Positions 43,696 to 52,072 of a stretch of DNA of 56,023 bases are shown one piece after another. Both the position numbers and the translations under genes were made by a program. This stretch comes from Calditrichales bacterium (GTDB lineage: Bacteria > Calditrichota > Calditrichia > Calditrichales > J004). How positions within the stretch are numbered: the stretch's first letter is position 1; each line of letters starts with the position of its first letter. The stretch is from NCBI GenBank assembly GCA_015493745.1, contig WGCN01000021.1, forward strand, positions 1 to 56,023, written 5' to 3'. Under the pieces are notes generated by a model. That model was not told where the DNA came from. It was given only the letters and a program-made list of their open reading frames with translations, and made no database searches.

Positions 43696-44942
43696 TCGTG
43701 AGCTATTACTTCCCCCCCACGGGCGGGGGAGGGGTTCAACGTATAAGTAAATTTATAAAGTATCTGGCCCGGGACGGATGGGAGTTTACCGTCCTGACAT
43801 CCTCGGAACCCAACACCCTGCCCGAGGATAAAACGCTGCTGAACGATCTTCCTGAAAATATAAACATCGTTTCCATACCACCCACGATCAATAACGGCGT
43901 GTTAAGCCGGTTGCGCGCCCGCTTCCGCAGCGGCTTTGTGCAGCGGTGGCTGGCCGCTTTTTTCTTTCTGCCGGATTCCCGCAGGGGCTGGGCCCGTTCC
44001 GCCGGTCGCTATGTAAAACAGTTGTGCCGAAGGGAAAGCTATGATGTGGTCTTTATTACCGCCCCCCCTTATTCCCTGGCAATAACAGCCTCTTTTTTAA
44101 CGGATCAACTATCTATTCCTGTTGTTTTGGATATGCGCGATCCCTGGAGCACCAATCCCTATAAAATTTATCCGACGCCGCTGCATAAATTATTAGATAA
44201 ATACCTGGAAAAGAAGAGTTTAAAGAATGTAAAATATGGTATCAGCGCCTATGAGTCCTTTATTGAACATATTCGAAAGGCATACAATGTTGGCAGTAAA
44301 TGGCAATATATTCCAAACGGCTTTGATGAAGATGATTTTGTAGATTTAAAATCGCCTACCCTGGAAAAGGACCGGTTTCATCTGGCCTTTTCCGGCACCT
44401 TTTATTCCCATTTCAATAATCCTTTGCTGCTCTTTCGGATTTTTAGTGTCTTAAAGAAACGCTATCCCGGCAGCTATGCCCGTCTTCGCTTTCATCATAT
44501 CGGGCAAAGCATCCCGGATATTACCGCCCTGGCCCGGGAAGAGGGCTGCCGGGACATATTATATTCATGGGGCTATCTGGATCATCATCAAACCCTGAAC
44601 ACGCTGGCGGCCATGGATGCCTATTGTGTCATTCTGGATCCCGGGCATCCCCGGGCATCCAATACCATCGGCGGTAAAGTTTACGAATATCTGCGTTTCG
44701 GTAAGCCTGTTTTGGCGTTGGTACCCGACGAAGGCGAAGCGGCATCCTTGTTAAACCGTGGCCCGGGCCACCTTATCGTAAACCCCTATGAGCCGGATAA
44801 GGCTGCCGCGGCGCTCGATGCGCTTATAAACGGGGCGGTCGACGGTAACAACTGGGACGAGATGCTATTAAACAGCTTCCGCCGGGAGACTCTTGCCCGG
44901 CAGTTACACCATTTTTTAAAAAACCTTCTAAATGAAAAATAA
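43677..44942 (+). CDS. Glycosyltransferase, GT4-like (GT-B fold)
   Basis: A 421-residue protein. The N-terminal acceptor domain starts LIVSYYFPPTGGGGVQRISK, the glycine-rich loop of GT4 enzymes. The C-terminal donor domain carries GGKVYEYLRFGKPVLALVPD with the nucleotide-sugar-binding glutamate. It probably adds a sugar in surface polysaccharide or glycolipid synthesis; donor and acceptor are unknown. GTG 43677 is the likely start, giving a 19-base overlap with the kinase gene. TTG 43692 is an alternative. No other polysaccharide genes are adjacent. Confidence 0.85.
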   Translation: MAARCLIVSYYFPPTGGGGVQRISKFIKYLARDGWEFTVLTSSEPNTLPEDKTLLNDLPENINIVSIPPTINNGVLSRLRARFRSGFVQRWLAAFFFLPDSRRGWARSAGRYVKQLCRRESYDVVFITAPPYSLAITASFLTDQLSIPVVLDMRDPWSTNPYKIYPTPLHKLLDKYLEKKSLKNVKYGISAYESFIEHIRKAYNVGSKWQYIPNGFDEDDFVDLKSPTLEKDRFHLAFSGTFYSHFNNPLLLFRIFSVLKKRYPGSYARLRFHHIGQSIPDITALAREEGCRDILYSWGYLDHHQTLNTLAAMDAYCVILDPGHPRASNTIGGKVYEYLRFGKPVLALVPDEGEAASLLNRGPGHLIVNPYEPDKAAAALDALINGAVDGNNWDEMLLNSFRRETLARQLHHFLKNLLNEK

Positions 44943-44962
44943 TAAAATATTACGCATAATCA

Positions 44963-44992
44963 TTGACAATTCTTAATGTGATGGTGTAGTTT
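44963..44992 (+). promoter_or_regulatory. Candidate sigma-70-like promoter before the LVIVD/Ig gene
   Basis: A perfect TTGACA at 44963-44968 is followed after 18 bases by TAGTTT (44987-44992). It keeps the first T, the A and the last T of the -10 consensus. It lies in the 214-bp gap ahead of the large secreted-protein gene, upstream of the inverted repeat at 45050-45071. Confidence 0.4.
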
Positions 44993-45049
44993 AAACCACC
45001 GGTTTTAATTTTTTAAAACTATATTCGGAAAAGAGCCTTTAAGCATTCA

Positions 45050-45071
45050 CTTTAGAAAGTGTTTTCTAAAG
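45050..45071. promoter_or_regulatory. Perfect 9-bp inverted repeat in the leader of the LVIVD/Ig gene
   Basis: CTTTAGAAA (45050-45058) and TTTCTAAAG (45063-45071) are exact reverse complements around a GTGT spacer. The element lies 85 bases before the start codon and about 60 bases after the candidate -10 box. It could be a protein-binding operator or an AU-rich RNA hairpin in the 5' leader. There is no T run, so it is not a normal terminator. Confidence 0.5.
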
Positions 45072-45156
45072 AAAGACAGCGAATAAGACGAATATTTTCA
45101 TGCTTTTCTCAAATCTAAAAACTTAAAAGGCTGTAGGCCTGACAGGAGTATCCTTT

Positions 45157-48100
45157 ATGAAAATCCGATCCACCATACCCCTCATGTTGTTGCTGGGTGT
45201 GTTTTTATTTTCTGTTTCTGCCGGCTATGCCCAAAAAGCCAGCGCGGAGTTTATCTCAAAAATTAAACCGGCGCGCTTAAAGTCGGGAGAGCAAACCTAT
45301 GATGGTATTAAAAATATTTTTTACCAGGATCAAAAATTATATGTCACCAATATCTGGGCGGGTTTGCAGATCATAGATGTCAGCGATCCGGCTCATCCGC
45401 GGGAATTGGGCAGCTATACCACGGAAAACCGTTCGCACAACTGTACGGTGGAAGATGGCAAGGCCTTCCTTTCCAGCGAATTGTATGGTGTTCAGATTCT
45501 GGATGTCAGTAACCCCGCCGCACCGGTAAAGATCGGACGCGTGCGTACCAAAGGGGATGTCCAATGGGTTATCACCCGTTCCCCGTATGTGTATACCGCC
45601 GAGGGTTCCAAGGGGGTGGCTATTTATGATATCAGCGATATAACAACGCCGAAAATGGTTGGCCGCTACGATACGCCCGGCTTTGCCTGGGGGCTTTTTC
45701 TCGATGGCAACGATTTATATGTGGCCGATAAGGCCGGAGGAATGACCATCCTCGATGTCAGCGATGTTACCCGGCCCAAACGCCTGGGGCAATATGCCGA
45801 TATGCGCAATGCCAAAACGATACAGGTGGAGGATCAGGTAGCCTATGTCAGTAACGGCGCCGACGGTTTGTGGATATTTGACGTGCATAATAAAGCTTTT
45901 CCCAGGTTGATGGCCAGGGTGCCGGCCGACGGATTTATCTTTGACGCCTTTAAACTGGGCAATACGGTCTTTTTGGCCAATGAAACGAAAAAAAGACTGG
46001 ATATCATCGGCGTGGCCGATCCGGCCAACCCGGTGATGGAAGGAAGTTATCAGGGAACTTCCAAAATGTATTCCAGCTGGAAAAACGATGTTATTGTATA
46101 CGTGGCGGCCGATTCCAATACGATTATCCTGCGTCATAATCATCCGCCTTTTATTACGGCCATCAGCGATCAAAACGTGGATGAGAACCAGCCCCTGCTC
46201 ATTGAACCGCATGCCGGAGACCCCGATGGTGATCCCATCATCTTCACCGTAAAAAATTTACCGCCGGATGCCCAATTCGACTCCCTAAGCGGCCGGATCA
46301 GCTGGACGCCCTCCTATGATCAATCGGGCAACTATCCCGATGTCACCATTACCGTTACCGAAAAAACGGAAAGTAAACTGAGTTCATCTACCGCCTTTGA
46401 TATCAAGGTTAAACATGTGAACCGTCCGCCGACGATAGCCGATGTGGGCGATACCACCATTCTTGAGGAACAAAAACTGACCTTTATCATTCCCGAGGGG
46501 CAGGACCCGGATGTGGAAGATAAGGGCCGCCTGAAATACCGGGCCGAAAATATGCCCGATGGCGCCGTTTTTAATCCCACACTGCGGATGTTTAGCTGGA
46601 CGCCCACCTATGAGCAGTCCGGTATTTATACCGTGGATTTTGTAGTGGAAGACCCGGCCGGCGGTCTGATGCGCGACGGCGCAACCATCACCGTTATCCA
46701 TGTGGATCGCAAACCGGTGCTGAGTGCGGTAAAACCGATTACCGTGGATGAAAACAAAGCGGTCTCCTTTACCTTAAAGGGAAATGATCCCGACAAGGAA
46801 GACCAGGACAAACTTTCCTATACGGCGGGAAACTTACCGCAAGGCGCTACCTTTGACCCGGCAACGGCCACTTTTAACTGGACGCCCACCTATGACCAGT
46901 CCGGGGAGTACAACGATCTGCGTTTTGTTTTCCGGGCCGGAGCCCTGGCGGATACCATTCCCGTGAGTATCACCGTAAATCATGTAAATCGTCCGCCGGT
47001 GATGCAGCCCGTGGCCATGCAGAGCGTTAACGAGAACGATACCCTTAGTTTCACACTTACCGTTTCGGATCCGGATGTGGAAGATGCCGGTAAGCTGGTG
47101 GTGACGGCCGCCAATCTGCCGGAAGGCGCCATATTTGACGCTGAAACCCTGACCTTTACCTGGCAGCCCAATTTTGAACAATCGGGTGTTTATGATAAAA
47201 TCAGTTTTACCGTCACCGATCCGGCGGGACTTAAAAATACCCAGCCGGTATCCATAACGGTGAACCATGTTAATCGTTCGCCCAAACTGGAACCGCTTGC
47301 CGGCATAACGGTGGATGAGAACAGCCCCGTACAGCTTACCCTGCTGGGCAGCGATCCCGATATTGAAGATAAATCCAATCTGAGCTATAGCGTGGATAAC
47401 TTACCGCAAGGCGCCGTGTTGGAGGGCAATGTCTTTAAATGGACGCCCGGCTACGACCAGTCCGGTTCCTATCCCTTAACGTTTACCGCCAGCGACGGTA
47501 AGATCAGCGTTTCGCAGTCGATGATCATTACCGTCAATCATGTGAACCGCCCGCCGGTGCTGGAAAAGATCGCCGCGCAAACCGTGGATGAGAACGTTAA
47601 ACTGGAGTTTACCGTAAAAGGCAGCGATCCCGATACGGAGGATGCCGGCAAAACAACCCTGAGTGCCGCCAATTTGCCGCCGGGCGCCGTGTTTGACGCA
47701 CAGACCGGATTGTTTAGCTGGACGCCCACCTTCGATCAGTCCGGTGAATATACCGTAACCTTCACCATCAGTGATCCGCAACAGGCCACCGCCAGCCAGG
47801 ATGTGCCTGTCACGGTGAATCATGTGAACCGCACGCCGGAATTTCCTGCTCAGGCGGCCCAAACCACCGATGAAAACAGTACCCTGACCTTTACCCTGCT
47901 TCCGGCAACCGATCCGGATAAGGAAGATGCCGGCAAGCTGGTTTACAGCGCGGCCGGTTTACCGCCGGGCGCCACTTTTGACGCCGCCACGCAAACCTTT
48001 AACTGGACGCCTTCCTATGACCAGTCCGGGGAGTATACGGTTACTTTTTCCGTCAGCGACGGCGCCTTCACGGTGGAACAGCCGGTTGCCATTAAAGTTA

Positions 48101-48972
48101 ACAATGTCAACCTGCCGCCGGAATTGGGACGCTTTGACAACCCCCGGATCGATGAGAACCAAAGCTGGAGCATGACGCTGGATGTAAAAGACCCTGACAA
48201 GGAAGACAGCGGCAAACTCAGGGTGACCGTCACCAACCTGCCGCGGGGAGCAACCTTTGATGAGGCTTCGCGTACCATTTCATGGACGCCCGGCTTCGAT
48301 CAGGCCGGTGACTATCCCGGCATTCAGGTCGCCGTGACGGATGCCGGTGGTTTAAAGGATGAGTTGTCCTTTAGCATCAAGGTGAATAATGTCAATCGTA
48401 AGCCGGAAATTAAAGTGCCCGGGGATCAGCAGGTGGATGAGAATAAAGCACTTACCTTTAGCGTATCGGCAACGGATGCGGACAAGGAAGACGGGGACAA
48501 ACTGACCCTTTCCATGGAGGATGCGCCACAGGGAGCCTCCTTTGACGGGACAAGCTTCAACTGGACGCCCGGTTTTGATCAGGCGGGGGAATATAGCATC
48601 ATCTTTAAGGTTACCGATGGCCAGGCCGAAGCCTCCGCCCCGGTAAAGGTTACGGTGCAAAATGTGAACCGCGCTCCGGAAATCGACGGCCCCTCTTCGG
48701 CGGAGGTGCAGGCCGGCGCTGCCCTCTCCATAAGTTTTTCCGCCACCGATGCCGATGGCGACAATCTGAGCTATAGTTTAAGCGGAGCCCCGTCGGGTAT
48801 GACGGTTTCATCCGCAGGGGATGTCGGCTGGACACCGGCCGATGATGCCGCCGGCGACTATACGGTGACGGTAACCGTTTCCGATGGTTCGGCCGAGGCG
48901 TCAAAATCCTTTGATGTCCATGTGACACCGAAACCGGCCCCGGCCATACCGGACAGTACCCGGAAACAATAA
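45157..48972 (+). CDS. Large secreted protein: LVIVD repeats plus ten Ig/cadherin-like repeats
   Basis: A 1271-residue exported protein with signal peptide (about 1-25, ending GYAQ). Residues about 55-320 contain six LVIVD-type units (LQIIDVSDPAHP, VQILDVSNPAAP, VAIYDISDITTP and so on), probably a beta-propeller. From residue 328 ten tandem units of 91-95 residues follow, each opening with a form of NRPP and xVDEN, then DPD.ED, and closing with WTP..DQSG.Y, as in putative-Ig/dystroglycan cadherin-like domains. The tail PKPAPAIPDSTRKQ has no sorting domain I recognise. Likely a surface or periplasmic adhesion/scaffold protein. AGGAG precedes the ATG, and a terminator follows the stop. Confidence 0.9.
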   Translation: MKIRSTIPLMLLLGVFLFSVSAGYAQKASAEFISKIKPARLKSGEQTYDGIKNIFYQDQKLYVTNIWAGLQIIDVSDPAHPRELGSYTTENRSHNCTVEDGKAFLSSELYGVQILDVSNPAAPVKIGRVRTKGDVQWVITRSPYVYTAEGSKGVAIYDISDITTPKMVGRYDTPGFAWGLFLDGNDLYVADKAGGMTILDVSDVTRPKRLGQYADMRNAKTIQVEDQVAYVSNGADGLWIFDVHNKAFPRLMARVPADGFIFDAFKLGNTVFLANETKKRLDIIGVADPANPVMEGSYQGTSKMYSSWKNDVIVYVAADSNTIILRHNHPPFITAISDQNVDENQPLLIEPHAGDPDGDPIIFTVKNLPPDAQFDSLSGRISWTPSYDQSGNYPDVTITVTEKTESKLSSSTAFDIKVKHVNRPPTIADVGDTTILEEQKLTFIIPEGQDPDVEDKGRLKYRAENMPDGAVFNPTLRMFSWTPTYEQSGIYTVDFVVEDPAGGLMRDGATITVIHVDRKPVLSAVKPITVDENKAVSFTLKGNDPDKEDQDKLSYTAGNLPQGATFDPATATFNWTPTYDQSGEYNDLRFVFRAGALADTIPVSITVNHVNRPPVMQPVAMQSVNENDTLSFTLTVSDPDVEDAGKLVVTAANLPEGAIFDAETLTFTWQPNFEQSGVYDKISFTVTDPAGLKNTQPVSITVNHVNRSPKLEPLAGITVDENSPVQLTLLGSDPDIEDKSNLSYSVDNLPQGAVLEGNVFKWTPGYDQSGSYPLTFTASDGKISVSQSMIITVNHVNRPPVLEKIAAQTVDENVKLEFTVKGSDPDTEDAGKTTLSAANLPPGAVFDAQTGLFSWTPTFDQSGEYTVTFTISDPQQATASQDVPVTVNHVNRTPEFPAQAAQTTDENSTLTFTLLPATDPDKEDAGKLVYSAAGLPPGATFDAATQTFNWTPSYDQSGEYTVTFSVSDGAFTVEQPVAIKVNNVNLPPELGRFDNPRIDENQSWSMTLDVKDPDKEDSGKLRVTVTNLPRGATFDEASRTISWTPGFDQAGDYPGIQVAVTDAGGLKDELSFSIKVNNVNRKPEIKVPGDQQVDENKALTFSVSATDADKEDGDKLTLSMEDAPQGASFDGTSFNWTPGFDQAGEYSIIFKVTDGQAEASAPVKVTVQNVNRAPEIDGPSSAEVQAGAALSISFSATDADGDNLSYSLSGAPSGMTVSSAGDVGWTPADDAAGDYTVTVTVSDGSAEASKSFDVHVTPKPAPAIPDSTRKQ
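46138..48930 (+). repeat. Ten tandem coding repeats of 273-285 bp
   Basis: Unit starts, read from the NxPP codons, are near 46138, 46420, 46705, 46987, 47272, 47545, 47827, 48109, 48394 and 48667. Spacing alternates among 273, 282 and 285 bp, so units differ by whole codons and stay in frame. Units are similar but clearly diverged at DNA level, so they are old duplications rather than a fresh expansion. The last unit is the most divergent. Confidence 0.9.
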
Positions 48973-48987
48973 GAGTTTTAAATATGG

Positions 48988-49022
48988 AAAGCCGGTTTCT
49001 TTCGGGAGACCGGCTTTTTTTC
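48988..49022 (+). terminator. Rho-independent terminator after the LVIVD/Ig gene
   Basis: The 9-bp stem AAAGCCGGT / ACCGGCTTT is extended by TTC/GAG with a TTTCGG loop, and is followed by a T run (to 49021). It starts 16 bases after the stop codon and separates this gene from the alarmone synthetase. Confidence 0.88.
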
Positions 49023-49049
49023 TGTTTGCCGGTTTCCTTATGTTCATGT

Positions 49050-49077
49050 TTGAAGCGTGCATTCTATTTTTTAAATT
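49050..49077 (+). promoter_or_regulatory. Candidate promoter for the RelA/SpoT-TPR gene
   Basis: TTGAAG (49050-49055) and TAAATT (49072-49077) are separated by 16 bases, each matching 4 of 6 consensus positions, in an AT-rich patch. The gene start is about 150 bases downstream. The rest of the 255-bp gap after the terminator shows nothing else I can support. Confidence 0.33.
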
Positions 49078-49227
49078 ATATGAGTCCCGTGTGGTTTATG
49101 GGGCAACTTTATAGACCATGCGGGCGTTTAGCCGTAAATAAATCGTGTTTTCGCCCGGGAGCGCCGGGAAATCACGTAAAGGTAATGTTAATACAGGATG
49201 AACGCTGATAAACCAGACAGGTGAGAA

Positions 49228-50451
49228 ATGACGCCCAAAATACCTGATCGCCAGAAACTGCAATCCGAATATGCGAGAAACATCTCCGTTTATAAGGAAC
49301 TGATGCCGCAGGTCCAACGGCAAATCAGCCAGTTATTTGAAAAACACAAAATACAGGCCGACATACGCTATAGAATAAAAAGTTTCGACAGCTATTTTGA
49401 AAAAGTAATGCGCCTGCGTTCCCGGAGGAAGCGTCCGCAACTCACCGATCTTTTCGGGCTGCGTATCATTTGCCCGTTTTTGGAAAATCTTGACCAGGTG
49501 GAGGATGTGCTGGTCTCATCCTTTGAGGTGGAAGAGGTGGAATATAAGGCGCTTAAGCACTCTTTCCGGGAATTCGGTTATGATTCCATTCACATGCTTT
49601 TAAAGGTTCCCTTGCTGAAAACCGCTCCTTCGCTGACCTACAGCCGTAATGTGCTGGAGGTTCAGTTGCGCACCATTTTGCAGGATGCCTGGGCCGAGGT
49701 GGAGCATGAGCTGATTTATAAAGCCAATTTCTCGCTGCTCAATGCCCCCATCAAGCGCAAGCTGGCCTCCCTGAATGCCATCCTCACCCTTTCCGATGTT
49801 ATATTCCAGGAGATACGTGATTATCAGAAAGAGGTACAAACCTATGGTGTTAAGCTGCGTGGCAGCGTGCAGAAAAAACTGGAAACGGACGCCGATTTCA
49901 GTCTGATCTCCGGTTTGGAGGAGGATGTCTTTTCGGAAAAAGCCTTTAAACTTTCCACACCGATTCAGCCCAAGGGCAGCGCCGAAAAGCTTCTTTTTCG
50001 TGCCTTGCAACTGCATAGCGCGGGTCAGATGGAAAAGGCCATCGATCTCTATACCCGGCTCTTGCGCACGCGCATCAATGAAGCCGTTCGTTCAATCGTT
50101 TATAATCATCGCGGTATGGCCCAGTTCGTCTTGTCCCATTATGACAAAGCCCAGGCCGATTTTTTAAAGGCGGTCGAATTCAACGCGCAAAATTTCCGGG
50201 CGCTGAACAATCTCGGTTTAACTTACCGGTTTAAAAACCAGTGGGACAAGGCACTGGCGGTTTTGGATCGTTCCCTGGAATTGAATGCCATGCAGCATGA
50301 GGCTTATTATATGCGGGCGCTGACCCATAAGGATCTGGGGGACTATTCCCGGGCTTTGGAGGATTGTGACCGGGCCCTGAACCTCAAACCGGAATTTGAT
50401 TCCGCCCAGCGTTTGAAACATGTCATCTTCGGCCTTTATTTCGGCGGTTGA
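49228..50451 (+). CDS. RelA/SpoT-domain (p)ppGpp synthetase fused to TPR repeats
   Basis: A 407-residue protein. Residues about 20-215 form a RelA/SpoT synthetase domain: RIKSFDSYFEKVMR, DLFGLRIICPF, GYDSIH with Y118 and H122, and EVQLRTILQDAWAEVEHEL from E144. These are the nucleotide-binding and catalytic motifs of small alarmone synthetases. There is no HD hydrolase, TGS or ACT domain. Residues about 250-400 carry TPR helices (SIVYNHRGMAQFVLSHYDKA, ALNNLGLTYRFKNQWDKAL). It should transfer pyrophosphate from ATP to GTP or GDP; the TPR part may sense a partner. AGGTGAG precedes the ATG. No antitoxin-like neighbour is visible. Confidence 0.88.
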   Translation: MTPKIPDRQKLQSEYARNISVYKELMPQVQRQISQLFEKHKIQADIRYRIKSFDSYFEKVMRLRSRRKRPQLTDLFGLRIICPFLENLDQVEDVLVSSFEVEEVEYKALKHSFREFGYDSIHMLLKVPLLKTAPSLTYSRNVLEVQLRTILQDAWAEVEHELIYKANFSLLNAPIKRKLASLNAILTLSDVIFQEIRDYQKEVQTYGVKLRGSVQKKLETDADFSLISGLEEDVFSEKAFKLSTPIQPKGSAEKLLFRALQLHSAGQMEKAIDLYTRLLRTRINEAVRSIVYNHRGMAQFVLSHYDKAQADFLKAVEFNAQNFRALNNLGLTYRFKNQWDKALAVLDRSLELNAMQHEAYYMRALTHKDLGDYSRALEDCDRALNLKPEFDSAQRLKHVIFGLYFGG

Positions 50452-50516
50452 CCGGCATTGTTTAAATTGGCTGATTGGTGTATCTTTCCTTATTGAAAAT
50501 TTAATCCGGTTATCCC

Positions 50517-51911
50517 ATGTATCAATCCTTCAGGCCTCTGAAAATCGTTATTGTCGGTGGTGTGGCGGCCGGGCTGTCCGCGGCCATGCGCGCGCGCAGG
50601 AACAACCCGCAAAGCGAAATTACCGTCATCCAGAAGGAAGAACACATTTCCTATGCCGCTTGCGGCCTGCCCTACTTTATTGGTGGCCGGATTCCGGCTG
50701 TTGAAGATTTGATTGTCCGCCAAAAGGATGAGATTGAGGCACAAAATATCCGTGTGCTTAGCGCTCATGAGGCCCTTTCTTTTAACGGCATAAAAAAACG
50801 TGTTGTCGTTAAGGAACTCAACCGTCAAAAAACTTTTGAGCTGAGCTATGACCGTTTAATCATCGCCAGCGGCGCGCGGCCGCGCCGGCTGGACATTCCC
50901 GGTGTGGGTCTGGGCGGAATTTTTTATCTGCGTTCCCTGAATGACGGCATGGCGATTGACGCCTATATCCGGGAACAGCATCCGCGTAAGGCATTGATCC
51001 TGGGCAGCGGATTTATCGGTCTGGAAATGGCCGAAGCCCTCAGTCTGCGCGGCCTGGAGATAACCCTGGTGGAAAGCGCCGCGCAAGTGCTGCCCGTTGT
51101 CCATCCTGCCATTGCCGAAAAGTTGATGGCCGGACTGTTGGCCCGGGGCTGCCGTTTTATGATAAATAACTCCGTTCTCCAGTTTAACGGTGAAAAGCGG
51201 CTGAAGCAGGTTGTTTTTAAAAATGGCGGCAGCGAAGATTTTGACCTGGTACTTATCGCCGCCGGCGTGGAACCGAATACATCCTTTGCCCAAAGCGGGG
51301 GGGTGCGTCTGGGCGCGGGGGGCGCCATTGCCGTAAACGACAAGATGGAAACCAATCTGCAGGGGGTATACGCCGCCGGAGACTGTTGCCAGGTACGCCA
51401 CCGGGTGAGTAACCGCTATACGTGGATTCCCCTGGGTACCACCGCCAACAAACAGGGGCGCGTGGCCGGAGACAATGCCAGCGGACGCTATGCCCGTTTT
51501 AAGGGGGTCACCGGCACGATGGCGGTAAAAGTTTTTGACATGCAGATAGCCCTCAGCGGTTTAACGGGCAAGGATTTGGAGAAAGTCCCCGGCGGCTGGG
51601 AACAGGTGGTTGTAAAACAGGGCAGCCGTGCCCACTACTATCCGGGCGGAGCGGACATTACCGTGATGATGACCTGGGCCCGGCGTGACGGCCGCCTGCT
51701 GGCCGTGCAGATGATCGGCGAAGAGGGGGTGGCCAAACGCATCGACGTGGCTGCCCTGGCCCTGCAACAAAAAATGACCGTCCGGGAACTGGCCGAGGCC
51801 GACCTGAGCTATGCGCCGCCTTTTGCCCCGGTAAACGATCCGCTGATGATTGCCGCCCGCCGGGCTGTAAAAATGTTGGAAAAAAGTGATTCCCGCCCCC
51901 GCTTGGGATAA
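50517..51911 (+). CDS. CoA-disulfide reductase-like flavoprotein
   Basis: A 464-residue pyridine nucleotide-disulfide oxidoreductase. The FAD-binding motif GGVAAGLSAA begins at residue 14, the single redox cysteine is C49 in SYAACGLPY, and a second Rossmann motif LILGSGFIGLEMAE binds NAD(P)H. The ATG..FAD motif GVYAAGDC and a C-terminal dimerisation domain follow. The one-cysteine active site places it with CoA-disulfide reductases, NADH oxidases and polysulfide reductases. No rhodanese domain is fused. Exact substrate cannot be told. It lies 65 bp after the alarmone synthetase gene and lacks a clear ribosome-binding site. Confidence 0.9.
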   Translation: MYQSFRPLKIVIVGGVAAGLSAAMRARRNNPQSEITVIQKEEHISYAACGLPYFIGGRIPAVEDLIVRQKDEIEAQNIRVLSAHEALSFNGIKKRVVVKELNRQKTFELSYDRLIIASGARPRRLDIPGVGLGGIFYLRSLNDGMAIDAYIREQHPRKALILGSGFIGLEMAEALSLRGLEITLVESAAQVLPVVHPAIAEKLMAGLLARGCRFMINNSVLQFNGEKRLKQVVFKNGGSEDFDLVLIAAGVEPNTSFAQSGGVRLGAGGAIAVNDKMETNLQGVYAAGDCCQVRHRVSNRYTWIPLGTTANKQGRVAGDNASGRYARFKGVTGTMAVKVFDMQIALSGLTGKDLEKVPGGWEQVVVKQGSRAHYYPGGADITVMMTWARRDGRLLAVQMIGEEGVAKRIDVAALALQQKMTVRELAEADLSYAPPFAPVNDPLMIAARRAVKMLEKSDSRPRLG

Positions 51912-51947
51912 CGGAATCATCGTCCTGAGCCTTCAAACGAACGCCGG

Positions 51948-51981
51948 CCAAAGTTGCGGTACCAATCGTTTTTGACTTTGG
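51948..51981. other. Inverted repeat in the convergent gap
   Basis: CCAAAGT (51948-51954) and ACTTTGG (51975-51981) are exact reverse complements with a 20-base spacer, between the convergent flavoprotein and AbiEii genes. No T run follows on either strand, so a terminator role is uncertain. The rest of this 161-bp gap shows nothing I can support. Confidence 0.3.
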
Positions 51982-52072
51982 AAAACATGATAGTAGCCGG
52001 ATGAATTATTTTACCTTATCTATTTAATACGAAAAGGGATATCGTGGAGACCTTTGCAGCTTAGCCTTAGTG

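Noticed and set aside
46138..48930. Recent repeat expansion or assembly collapse in the Ig repeats
   Set aside because: The ten units are well diverged and differ by whole codons, so they are old and should assemble correctly.
48984..49208. A 74-codon frame after the LVIVD/Ig gene
   Set aside because: It starts inside the terminator hairpin and shows no conserved pattern.
49228..50451. RelA/SpoT-TPR protein as half of a toxin-antitoxin pair
   Set aside because: Neither neighbour looks like an antitoxin and there is a gap of 255 bp before and 65 bp after. I keep it only as a possibility.
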